DNA from: Candidatus Hydrogenedentota bacterium
Lineage (GTDB): Bacteria > Hydrogenedentota > Hydrogenedentia > Hydrogenedentales > CAITNO01
NCBI GenBank assembly: GCA_029554925.1
Contig: JAKPUV010000028.1
Span: forward strand, 1 to 12,035
DNA: 12,035 bases
Direction: 5' to 3'
The translations under genes and the position numbers were made by a program. The notes below the pieces were generated by a model that saw nothing but the letters and a program-made list of their open reading frames with translations, was not told the DNA's origin and did no database searches. Below, piece by piece: positions 5,268-12,018 of this stretch. Numbering within the stretch: the first letter of the stretch is position 1; every line of letters begins with the position of its first letter.

Positions 5268-6647
5268 CTACTTGTCTGCGGGCGGGGCGAGGGCGGCGAG
5301 GAGGCGGCGGGATGCGGCGACGATCTGCTCGCCCGTGCCGGGGGCGAGGAAGCTGCTGCGGGCGGTGCGGGTCTCGTAGCCGCCCTGGAGGTAGGCCTCG
5401 GCGGTGGCGCAGTAGCCCGCGTAGCCGTTGGTCAGCTCGGAGACCATGACGGGCCGCCAGGGCTGGTCCTGCTTGATGGCGAGGCCGAGGGCGCAGAAGT
5501 ATTCCGTGGGGTTGGTGACGATGGCCGCCGGACCGACGCGCAGGGCCATGACCTCCACCGGCACCGTCGGCGAGGCGTCCTTCATGGCGCGGACGAGGGC
5601 GGCCTCTTTCAGGTACAGCGCGTCCACCCCGGAGCCGAGCCCGGTGGCGGGGGCCTCGCGGGCGACGAGGGCCTCGTCGCTCTCGGCGAGGTCGCGGATG
5701 GGCAGGTCCAGACGCTCGGTGAGGACGGCGACGGGGGCGTCGGGGGTGAACTCGGCCCCGGCGACCAGCTTCACCACCTCGCCCGCGACGGCCAGGCCGA
5801 TCTGGCGGGCGCGGTTCTCGCCCCATTCCGGCGTGCGGGGGGAGCGGTTGTCCACCTGGGTGACGTCGCCGCAGGCGCCGTTGAGGAAGACCACGCCGAT
5901 GTCGCGGCCGAAGGCGCCGCGGACGCCCTGGCGCAGGAAGAACGGCCAGTCGGCGGAGAACTTGCTGCCGCCCATGACGGTGCCGTGCATGGCGTGGTTG
6001 ACCACGCATCCGAGGAGTTCGCCGTCGAGGGTTTCGGCGGCCAGCACGCCGACCGCCGGGTCCACGGGCCCGGCGGGGCGGTCAATGTCGGGGTTCATCT
6101 TGCCGGGGTGGGTGCGCAGGGAGCCGTCGCGCATGAAGAAGCGGCGGTTGAACCCCGTGCCGCTGGCCTCGCCCGAGAGGGCAGCGAGGCGGGCGTCCAC
6201 CTTCGCGGCGTGGGCGGCGGCCACGGCCTCCGCGATGCGCTCCGAGACCATGCGGGAGTATTCCAGATCGCGGGAGGAGGCGAAACAGTCCACGATGGGC
6301 CCGCCGCAGTGGGTGTGGCTGGCGGCGACCAGGATGTGGGCGGCGGGGATGCCGCACTTCTCCTCCGCCAGCCGCCGGGCGGCGGCGATGGTGTCGTCGG
6401 GGATCATGAGGAGGTCCACGCCGACCACGGCGGCGGCGACGCCGCCGGACGAGAAGACGGCGGCCTCGGCGAAGAGGGGGTCGCGCACGCCGTCGGCCAG
6501 GTTGATGGCCATGCCGCCGGGAATCTCAGCGCCGGCGGCGGGGGTGATGTCGGTGCGGGCGAAGCCCGCCTGAAAGGCGTCGGCGGCACAGAGGGGGGCG
6601 GCCAACAGCGCGGCCAGCAGGAAAAGGCGCTTTGCGGAGGAATGCAT
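5268..6647 (-). CDS. Secreted neutral/alkaline ceramidase-family hydrolase
   Basis: The 459-residue protein starts with a signal peptide (MHSSAKR, core LFLLAALLAAPLCAA; cleavage near 22-24). It matches the catalytic domain of non-lysosomal ceramidases, zinc amidases that split the amide bond of ceramide. Zinc-ligand motifs can be placed at SHTH (110-113), NHAMHG (217-222), the Glu of NPTEYF (E382) and a Tyr in NGYAGY (409 or 412); NGACGDVTQ (257-265) is the other family block. It lacks the C-terminal Ig-like domain of classic ceramidases, which are considerably longer, so the true substrate may be another amide or ester. The start at 6647 follows AGGAGA at 8 nt; an upstream in-frame ATG at 6674 overlaps the promoter. 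It stands alone behind its own promoter. Confidence 0.85.
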   Translation of the reverse strand: MHSSAKRLFLLAALLAAPLCAADAFQAGFARTDITPAAGAEIPGGMAINLADGVRDPLFAEAAVFSSGGVAAAVVGVDLLMIPDDTIAAARRLAEEKCGIPAAHILVAASHTHCGGPIVDCFASSRDLEYSRMVSERIAEAVAAAHAAKVDARLAALSGEASGTGFNRRFFMRDGSLRTHPGKMNPDIDRPAGPVDPAVGVLAAETLDGELLGCVVNHAMHGTVMGGSKFSADWPFFLRQGVRGAFGRDIGVVFLNGACGDVTQVDNRSPRTPEWGENRARQIGLAVAGEVVKLVAGAEFTPDAPVAVLTERLDLPIRDLAESDEALVAREAPATGLGSGVDALYLKEAALVRAMKDASPTVPVEVMALRVGPAAIVTNPTEYFCALGLAIKQDQPWRPVMVSELTNGYAGYCATAEAYLQGGYETRTARSSFLAPGTGEQIVAASRRLLAALAPPADK

Positions 6648-6672
6648 GATGGGTGTCTCCTGTCTACGGGCC

Positions 6673-6681
6673 ATGATACCA
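6673..6681 (-). promoter_or_regulatory. Extended -10 promoter for the ceramidase-family gene
   Basis: On the minus strand TGGTATCAT combines the TG of an extended -10 element with TATCAT (6673-6678), which matches five of six consensus bases. No good -35 box lies upstream, as is common for extended -10 promoters. The start point would be near 6666, just ahead of the AGGAGA ribosome site. Confidence 0.5.
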
Positions 6682-6696
6682 CGCGGGCCGGTCCCG

Positions 6697-6738
6697 AAAA
6701 AGCGCCGCGAAAGCGGCCCGGCGGCGTCGCCGGACCGC
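6697..6738 (-). terminator. Intrinsic terminator after thioredoxin
   Basis: Starting 29 nt past the thioredoxin stop, the minus strand forms an 11-bp hairpin with a 4-nt loop (6738 to 6713, one G-U pair). A smaller alternative hairpin, CCGC-TTTC-GCGG, and then a run of five T residues (6701 to 6697) follow. The T run is short and lies 11 nt from the large stem, but stem strength and position between two genes make it the likely end of the gat-rsfS-kinase-thioredoxin cluster. Confidence 0.55.
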
Positions 6739-6767
6739 TTCCGCGGAAGGGTTTCGGGGGGAGGGGC

Positions 6768-7091
6768 TCAGGCGCCGAGGGCGGCGTCAATGGCCTTGGC
6801 GATTTCGGCGCGCGGGGTGACGCCCTGGAGGCGGGCCACCTCGGCGCCGTCCTTGAGCACGACGAGGGTCGGGATCACGTTCACGCCGAAGCGGATGGCG
6901 ATGTCCTGGCAGTCGTCCACGTTCACCTTGGCGATGAGGGCCCTGCCGGCGTAGGCGGCGGCGAGGTCCTCAATGGTGGGGGTGAGCATGCGGCAGGGGC
7001 CGCACCATTCCGCCCAGAAATCCACCAGCGCGACGCCGGCGGCCGTTTTTTCATTGAAGTCCGACGAGGTGAGAGATGCGGCGTTTCCCAT
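6768..7091 (-). CDS. Thioredoxin
   Basis: This 107-residue protein is a classic thioredoxin: a cytoplasmic dithiol reductase recycled by thioredoxin reductase. The active site is FWAEWCGPC (25-33), with the usual Asp two residues before the Phe (VDF), and the cis-proline loop is NVIPT (71-75, P74). No signal peptide is present. The start at 7091 is chosen because AGGAGA lies about 6 nt upstream; a longer in-frame extension has no support. Its 126-bp upstream gap to the kinase stop contains a pair of 10-bp direct repeats, so it may have its own control. No trxB is visible in the window. The symbol trxA would be usual but paralogues cannot be excluded. Confidence 0.95.
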   Translation of the reverse strand: MGNAASLTSSDFNEKTAAGVALVDFWAEWCGPCRMLTPTIEDLAAAYAGRALIAKVNVDDCQDIAIRFGVNVIPTLVVLKDGAEVARLQGVTPRAEIAKAIDAALGA

Positions 7092-7140
7092 GACAATTCT
7101 CCTGTGCGTTATGACGGCAAATGGGCGCGCAGACCGGGCC

Positions 7141-7171
7141 GCCCCTTGACAGCCGTGTCCGGCCCCTTGAC
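7141..7171 (-). promoter_or_regulatory. Two 10-bp direct repeats upstream of thioredoxin
   Basis: GTCAAGGGGC occurs on the minus strand at 7162-7171 and again at 7141-7150. The spacing is 21 bp from start to start, about two helical turns, and the repeats lie 50-80 bp ahead of the thioredoxin start. This is the layout of a two-site activator or repressor binding region. No matching -10/-35 pair was convincing. Confidence 0.35.
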
Positions 7172-7217
7172 CAGTTTCCAACCAAAACACGCCCCGCAGG
7201 GTCCGGTATTCCCCCGG

Positions 7218-8057
7218 CTAGATCCGGCTGCGGCCCAGCTGGGTGAAGGCGATGCGCAGCTCGTCGCAGTCGAGAAACCGGTTTTCGGGGCGTTTCTGGA
7301 GCATCTTCATGACGATGTCGCCGACGGCGGTGGGGCACTTGGGGTTCACCAGGCTGGGGTGGTCCGGCGTCACGTTCAGGTGGCACTGGTAGAGCCGGTT
7401 CAGGTTGTCCACGGGGAAGGGGACGCGCTCGGCGAACATCATGTAGAAGGTGATGCCCATGGAGTACTGGTCGCCGGCGGCGGTGACCTTCTCCTTCCGG
7501 ATGAACTCCGGGGCGACGAACATGGGGGTGATCTGCTCGCCGACGTTGCGGTCCACCAGCTCGAGGAGGAAGCTGCTTCCGTAGAGGGAGAAGTCGGCGA
7601 TTTTGACCTGGCCCGTGCGGGTGAAGAGGACGTTGGCGGGCTTGAAGTCGTGGTGGATGCAGCCCTTGTCGTGGAGGTACTGCATGCCCTCGCAGATCTG
7701 GATGCAGACGGCGACCCGCTCCTGGAGGTTCCAGGGTCGGTTCAGGATGTACCACTTGAGGTTGGGCCCGTCCACGTACTCCATGATCATGGCGCGGCCC
7801 TCTTCCCCGTCGAGGAAGTCGAGGATCTGCACCACCCGGGGGTGCTTGAACTTCTTGAACTTGGCGACGCTCTTGGCGAGGTCGCGCACGTGGAGGCGGT
7901 TGCGGAAGAAGTTCTCGTGGAAGATTTTCACGGCGACGGCGGCGCCGCGCTTGGTGTCTATCCCGAGATAGACCTTCCCCGTGCCGCCCTCGCCCAGAAC
8001 GCGCTCCAGCTTGTACTGGTAAATCTTCGGGATGTCCGGTATGAATTGCTGATCCAT
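7218..8057 (-). CDS. Divergent Hanks-type Ser/Thr protein kinase
   Basis: The 279-residue product is a single cytoplasmic kinase domain with no membrane segment or sensor domain. Visible elements are the nucleotide loop LGEGGTGKVYLG (21-32), the ATP-anchoring lysine in VAVK (K44), the catalytic loop HHDFKPAN (135-142, Asp137), the metal site ADFS (154-157), APE (182-184), D196 of DQYSMG and R260. Two canonical residues differ: HRD is HHD and DFG is DFS. The usual helix-C glutamate is not apparent in VRDLAKSVAKFKKF. Key Lys and Asp residues remain, so activity is possible but altered. The start at 8057 is chosen because residues before MDQQ are low-complexity and would overlap rsfS; a loose AAGGTG lies 10 nt upstream. 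It sits 35 bp after rsfS. Substrates are unknown. Confidence 0.85.
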   Translation of the reverse strand: MDQQFIPDIPKIYQYKLERVLGEGGTGKVYLGIDTKRGAAVAVKIFHENFFRNRLHVRDLAKSVAKFKKFKHPRVVQILDFLDGEEGRAMIMEYVDGPNLKWYILNRPWNLQERVAVCIQICEGMQYLHDKGCIHHDFKPANVLFTRTGQVKIADFSLYGSSFLLELVDRNVGEQITPMFVAPEFIRKEKVTAAGDQYSMGITFYMMFAERVPFPVDNLNRLYQCHLNVTPDHPSLVNPKCPTAVGDIVMKMLQKRPENRFLDCDELRIAFTQLGRSRI

Positions 8058-8092
8058 CTTGCCCCGGCACCTTCGCCGACCGTCCCGCGAAA

Positions 8093-8506
8093 CTACTCCG
8101 CTGCCCCGTCCTTCGCCTTGGCGCGGGTCCGCCGCGCCAGATTGACCTCGGGCGCGTCCGCCCACATCCGGTCAAGGTCGTAAAACGCCCGCGCGCCCTC
8201 CCGGAACACATGGAAGAGCACGTCGCCGCAGTCCACGATCATCCACCCGCAGTGGTGGTCGCCCTCCGTGCGCAGGGCGGGGCTGCCGCTCTCGCGCAGG
8301 GTCTGGCGCGCCGCGTCGGCCAGGGCCCGCATCTGGGGCTCGCTTCCTGCGGTGCACAGGACGAACACGTCGGCCATCAGGGTCAGGCCGCGCACGTCGA
8401 AGGCCCGGATGTCCTTCGCCTTCTTCTCCTCCGCGACCCCCGCGACCGCGCGGGTCTTCTCCCGCAGGGCCTTGGTCAGCGGTTTCTTTCTTGTCGTTTC
8501 GGCCAT
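8093..8506 (-). CDS. rsfS: Ribosomal silencing factor RsfS
   Basis: RsfS binds protein uL14 on the large ribosomal subunit and blocks joining of the subunits when nutrients are low. The 137-residue protein has the family blocks AFDVRGLTLMADVFVLCTAGSE (35-56), HHCGWMIVDCGDVLFHVF (84-101) and ARAFYDLDRMWADAPE (105-120). The N-terminal 20 residues are basic and the C-terminal tail is rich in Lys, Arg and Ala; both are outside the conserved core. AAGGAG stands a few bases before the ATG. It follows gatB after 21 bp and is followed by the kinase after 35 bp, so co-transcription is likely. Confidence 0.94.
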   Translation of the reverse strand: MAETTRKKPLTKALREKTRAVAGVAEEKKAKDIRAFDVRGLTLMADVFVLCTAGSEPQMRALADAARQTLRESGSPALRTEGDHHCGWMIVDCGDVLFHVFREGARAFYDLDRMWADAPEVNLARRTRAKAKDGAAE

Positions 8507-8527
8507 GACTCTCCTTGCGCGGCCATT

Positions 8528-9958
8528 CTACCGCGAAAGCTCCTCCCGAAGCACGTCGTTAAGCATCTGCGGGTTTGCCTTGCCCCCGGTGGCGCGCATC
8601 ACCTGCCCGACCAGGAACCCCATCACCTTCTCCTTGCCCGCCCGGAACTGCTCCACCTGGGCGGGGTTTTCCGCCAGCACACGCCGCACGGCGTCCAGCA
8701 GGGCACCGGCGTCGCTGATCTGGCTGAGGCCGCGCTCGCGCACGATGTCCTCCGCGGATTTCCCCGTGGAGAACATCTCGGCCAGGATCTCCTTGGCCAT
8801 CTTGCCGCTGATGGCGCCCGACTCGATCATCCCGAGCATCCCGGCGAGGGCCGCGGGGCCCGCCGCGCACTCGGCGATCTCCTGTTTGGATTCCGAAAGC
8901 AGGGCCTGGAGTTCCACGGTGATCCAGTTGGCCGCCTTCTTGGGGTCGGCGCCCGCGGCCACCGCCGCCTCGTAGTAGTCCGCCGTGTCCCGCGACTGGG
9001 TCAGCACGCCCGCGTCGTAGGCCGACAGGCCGTGCTGCGCGGCGAGGCGCGCGCGGCGGGCGGCGGGCAGCTCGGGCAGGGTCCCGCGGATCCGGTCCTC
9101 CCACGCCTGGTCCACCGCCACGGGCACCAGGTCGGGCTCGGGGAAGTAGCGGTAGTCGTGGGCCGACTCCTTGAGGCGCTGGGAGAAGGTGACGCCGCGG
9201 TCGGCGTCCCAGCCGCGGGTCTCCTGGACGACCGTGCCGCCGGCCTCGATCACGGCGATCTGCCGGGCGATCTCGAAGTCAATGGCCTTCTGGACGCCGC
9301 TGAAGGAGGCCACGTTCTTGACCTCCGTCTTGACGCCGAAGGCCTCCTGCCCCACGGGCCGCACGCTGATGTTGGCCTCGGCGCGCAGGGAGCCCTCCTC
9401 CATGTTGCAGTCGCTCACGCGCAGGTACTGGAGGATCTGCTTGAGCTCCGTGAGGTAGGCGTGGGCCTCGCGGGCGCTCCGGAGGTCGGGCTCCGTCACG
9501 ATCTCCAGCAGCGGCAGGCCGCAGCGGTTGAAGTCCACCCCGCTCTGCCCGCCCGCGATGGTGTGCGTGTTGCGGGCCGTGTCCTCCTCCATGTGCGCGC
9601 GCGTGATGCCGATGCGCCGCGCCGCGCCGTCCACCTCGATGTCGAGCCAGCCGCCGTGGCACAGGGGCAGGTCGTACTGGCTGATCTGGTAGTTCTTGGC
9701 GAGGTCGGGGTAGAAGTAGTTCTTGCGGTCCATCTTGGACCAGCGGGAGATTCGGCAGTTGAGGGCGAGCCCGACGGCGACGGACTTGTTCACCATGTCC
9801 ACGTTGAGGACGGGAAGGGTGCCGGGCATGCCGAGGCAGACGGGGCACACGTTGGTGTTGGGCGGGGCGTGGAAGTCGGTGCAGCAGGCGCAGAACACCT
9901 TGGACCGGCTGTTGATCTCCACATGGACTTCCATGCCGATGACTGCTTCGTATTGCAT
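8528..9958 (-). CDS. gatB: Aspartyl/glutamyl-tRNA amidotransferase subunit B
   Basis: GatB is the kinase and tRNA-binding subunit of the GatCAB complex, which converts Glu-tRNA(Gln) and Asp-tRNA(Asn) to the correct amidated forms. Of 476 residues, the N-terminus MQYEAVIGMEVHVEI is typical. CACC (23-26) with CPVC (38-41) forms the zinc site. MDRKNYFYPDLAKNYQISQY and NRCGLPLLEIVTEPDLRS are family hallmarks, and the last 150 residues form the GatB/YqeY helical domain. I prefer the ATG at 9958: GAGGA is about 7 nt upstream of it, whereas the in-frame ATG at 9964 is only about 1-2 nt from that site, and family members begin at this Met. The gene starts 10 bp after the gatA stop, and the gatA stop overlaps the ribosome site, pointing to coupled translation. 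Confidence 0.96.
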   Translation of the reverse strand: MQYEAVIGMEVHVEINSRSKVFCACCTDFHAPPNTNVCPVCLGMPGTLPVLNVDMVNKSVAVGLALNCRISRWSKMDRKNYFYPDLAKNYQISQYDLPLCHGGWLDIEVDGAARRIGITRAHMEEDTARNTHTIAGGQSGVDFNRCGLPLLEIVTEPDLRSAREAHAYLTELKQILQYLRVSDCNMEEGSLRAEANISVRPVGQEAFGVKTEVKNVASFSGVQKAIDFEIARQIAVIEAGGTVVQETRGWDADRGVTFSQRLKESAHDYRYFPEPDLVPVAVDQAWEDRIRGTLPELPAARRARLAAQHGLSAYDAGVLTQSRDTADYYEAAVAAGADPKKAANWITVELQALLSESKQEIAECAAGPAALAGMLGMIESGAISGKMAKEILAEMFSTGKSAEDIVRERGLSQISDAGALLDAVRRVLAENPAQVEQFRAGKEKVMGFLVGQVMRATGGKANPQMLNDVLREELSR

Positions 9959-9968
9959 GCTCATATCC

Positions 9969-11438
9969 TCAGGCGACGGGGGGCTCGCCCAGGCGGACGC
10001 CGCTCTTTTGCTCGTGACAGTGGGCCGCGCGGAGGAGGGCCGCCTCGTTGAAGGGGCGCGCCATCATCTGGAGGCCCGCGGGAAGCCCCGAGGCCGTGAG
10101 GCCGCAGGGAATCGAGATGCCGGGCAGGGTGGCCAGGTTCGTCGAGATGGTGTAGATGTCCGCCAGGTACATCTCCAGCGGGTTGTCGGTCTTGGTGCCG
10201 AACTCAAAGCTGGGGATGGGCGAGGTGGGCCCGGCGATGACGTCGCACTTCTCGAAGGCCTCGTCGAAGTCGCGCTTGATGAGGCGGCGCACCTTCTGGG
10301 CCTTGAGGTAGTAGGCGTCGTAGTAGCCGCTGGAGAGCACGTAGGTGCCCAGCATGATGCGGCGCTTCACCTCGGGGCCGAAGCCCTCGGACTTCGTCAG
10401 GACGTACATCTCCTCCACGCTCTTCGCCGCCGGGTGGCGGAAGCCGTAGCGCACGCCGTCGAAGCGGGCCAGGTTCGCGCTCGCCTCGGCGGTGCAGATG
10501 ATGTAGTAGACCGCGATGGCGTAGTTGGCGTGGGGCAGCGAGACCGGCACGATCTCGGCGCCCTCGCGGCGGAACACGTCCACGGCGGCCTCCACCTTCT
10601 CGCGCATCTCCGTGTTGAGGGCGTCGGTGAAGTACTCCGCGGGCAGGCCGATCCGCAGGCCCCGGACGTCGCCCGTGAGCGCCGCGGTGAAGTCCTCGGC
10701 GGGCAGGTCGGCGGAGGTGGAGTCGAGGGGGTCGCGGCCGCAGATCACGTTGAGCGTTAGCGCGGCGTCCTCCACGGTGCGCGTGAGGGGGCCGATCTGG
10801 TCGAGGGACGACGCGAAGGCGACGAGGCCGTAGCGGGACACGCGGCCGTAGGTGGGCTTGATGCCCACGCAGCCGCACATGGCCGCGGGCTGGCGGATGG
10901 AGCCGCCCGTGTCGCTGCCGAGGGAGATGGCGCACTCGCCCGCGCTGACGGCGGCGGCGGACCCGCCGCTGGAGCCGCCGGGCACGCATTTCAGGTTCCA
11001 GGGGTTGCGCGTCACCTTGATCGTGCTGCGCTCGGTGGATGAGCCCATGGCGAACTCGTCCATGTTCACCTTGCCCAGGAAGACGGCGTCGGCGGCGGCC
11101 ATGCGCTTCACCACCGTGCCGTCGTAGGGGCTGCGGAAGTCCTTGAGGATCTTCGACGCGCAGGAGGTCGTGCCCGTGCGGGTGCAGAGCAGCTCCTTGA
11201 GCCCCACGGGCACCCCGGCCAGCGGGCCGAGGGCGTCGCCCCTGCGGGCCTTCTCGTCCACCGCGGCGGCCTGCGCCAGGGCCTCGTCGCGCCACACCTG
11301 GGTGAAGGCGTCCACGAGCGGGTCCACCTCGGCGATGCGGTCCAGGTGCCACTCCGTCATGGCCGTCGCGGAGGCCGCGCCCGAGCGGACGGCGTCGCGG
11401 ATCTCCCGCGCCGACTGGTAATGCCAGGGGGTGTTCAT
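9969..11438 (-). CDS. gatA: Aspartyl/glutamyl-tRNA amidotransferase subunit A
   Basis: GatA is the glutaminase of GatCAB; it releases ammonia from glutamine and feeds it to GatB. The 489-residue protein has the amidase-signature fold with the Ser-cisSer-Lys triad at K81 (VGLKELL), S156 (VPGGSSGGSAAA) and S180 (LGSDTGGSIRQPAA). This is a constant offset of two from the K79-S154-S178 set known for Staphylococcus aureus GatA. The block IKPTYGRVSRYGLVAFASSLDQ is also typical. The start codon overlaps the gatC stop (ATGA), with GAGGGGG upstream as ribosome site. Length and motifs are normal and I see no damage. Confidence 0.97.
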   Translation of the reverse strand: MNTPWHYQSAREIRDAVRSGAASATAMTEWHLDRIAEVDPLVDAFTQVWRDEALAQAAAVDEKARRGDALGPLAGVPVGLKELLCTRTGTTSCASKILKDFRSPYDGTVVKRMAAADAVFLGKVNMDEFAMGSSTERSTIKVTRNPWNLKCVPGGSSGGSAAAVSAGECAISLGSDTGGSIRQPAAMCGCVGIKPTYGRVSRYGLVAFASSLDQIGPLTRTVEDAALTLNVICGRDPLDSTSADLPAEDFTAALTGDVRGLRIGLPAEYFTDALNTEMREKVEAAVDVFRREGAEIVPVSLPHANYAIAVYYIICTAEASANLARFDGVRYGFRHPAAKSVEEMYVLTKSEGFGPEVKRRIMLGTYVLSSGYYDAYYLKAQKVRRLIKRDFDEAFEKCDVIAGPTSPIPSFEFGTKTDNPLEMYLADIYTISTNLATLPGISIPCGLTASGLPAGLQMMARPFNEAALLRAAHCHEQKSGVRLGEPPVA

Positions 11439-11737
11439 GCGGTGTCCCCCTCGAGGATGCGGGGCACCAGGAAATACTCGCCGTCGTGCATCGGCGCGTT
11501 CATGAGCGCCTCCTCGCGCGGGAGCGACGCGCCGGTCTCGTCCTGCCGGAACACGTTGGTCATCTCCATGGCGTGCATCATCGGCTCCACGGCGTCCGTG
11601 TCCAGCTCGTTGAGCTGGTCCATGTACGCGAGGATGTCGTCCATTTCCCGGACCAGCCGGTTCTTTTCGTCCTCCGTCAGGCGGAGCTGGGCCAGGCCGG
11701 CCACATACTCCACGTCCTTCAGGGTGATTTTTCCCAT
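11435..11737 (-). CDS. gatC: Aspartyl/glutamyl-tRNA amidotransferase subunit C
   Basis: GatC is the small linker subunit that wraps around GatA and GatB and stabilises the complex. The 100-residue product starts MGKITLKDVEYVAGLAQLRL and continues with an acidic helical segment, DQLNELDTDAVEPMMHA, and NVFRQDE, all family traits. GGAGG lies 9 nt upstream of the ATG. The stop overlaps the gatA start by the ATGA arrangement. It is the first gene of the translation cluster, and the cluster promoter should lie in the intergenic stretch beyond 11737. Confidence 0.95.
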   Translation of the reverse strand: MGKITLKDVEYVAGLAQLRLTEDEKNRLVREMDDILAYMDQLNELDTDAVEPMMHAMEMTNVFRQDETGASLPREEALMNAPMHDGEYFLVPRILEGDTA

Positions 11738-11774
11738 GATTTCAGGCCTCCACAGGGGGGTTCAGGGAGCCAAA

Positions 11775-11805
11775 AGAATAGCACACCCGGCCGCGCCCAG
11801 TCCAA
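11775..11805 (-). promoter_or_regulatory. Weak candidate promoter for the gat cluster
   Basis: TATTCT (11775-11780) matches four of six bases of a -10 box, and TTGGAC (11800-11805) is a poor -35 box 19 bp upstream. The start point would leave a leader of about 30 nt before gatC. It is the best site I could find close to gatC, but it is weak. Confidence 0.27.
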
Positions 11806-11810
11806 GGGCT

Positions 11811-11829
11811 CAGGGCAATCGCACTAAAA
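11811..11829 (+). repeat. 19-bp dispersed repeat, copy 3
   Basis: An exact third copy of CAGGGCAATCGCACTAAAA, this time alone: no inverted partner is seen nearby and the flanking 9-mer of the first two copies is absent. It lies 74 bp upstream of gatC, close to the presumed cluster promoter. Confidence 0.85.
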
Positions 11830-11955
11830 TCGTGACTCTCCCCGCGTTTCCTCCGGACGGCGTTTGTTTTGCCCGGCTTGCGGGCTGATTCCCGGCCCTT
11901 TTTCCTTTCCCCCCCTTTCCCCGCCCCCATGGCGGATAACAGCATTTGTCATTAT

Positions 11956-11985
11956 TTGATGTGTAAATAGCTCATGGCGTATAGT
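11956..11985 (+). promoter_or_regulatory. Sigma70-type promoter for the gene starting at 12019
   Basis: TTGATG (11956-11961, four of six) and TATAGT (11980-11985, five of six) are 18 bp apart, inside a stretch far richer in A and T than its surroundings (about 11935-11990). The transcript would start near 11992 and run about 27 nt to the ATG, with AAAGGAG on the way. Confidence 0.55.
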
Positions 11986-12018
11986 TTGCCCGCGGACCAA
12001 CCAAAGGAGCATCGCGCC

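Noticed and set aside
7184..7201. Terminator after the kinase gene
   Set aside because: The stem CCC-TGC-GGG is only 3-4 bp and is followed by CGTGTTTT, too weak to call.
8058..8165. Upstream start for the kinase
   Set aside because: The extension overlaps rsfS by about 70 bp and is low-complexity Arg/Gly sequence with no kinase similarity.
5985..10051. Two long plus-strand frames (5985-8183 and 8210-10051)
   Set aside because: They lie opposite the ceramidase, thioredoxin, kinase, rsfS, gatB and the gatA end. His/Gly/Val-rich translations show no family match.
1101..11737. A new defence or antiphage system
   Set aside because: All complete genes belong to recognised housekeeping, redox, envelope or secreted families. 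No nuclease, toxin, NTPase sensor or similar effector is present; the kinase alone is not enough.
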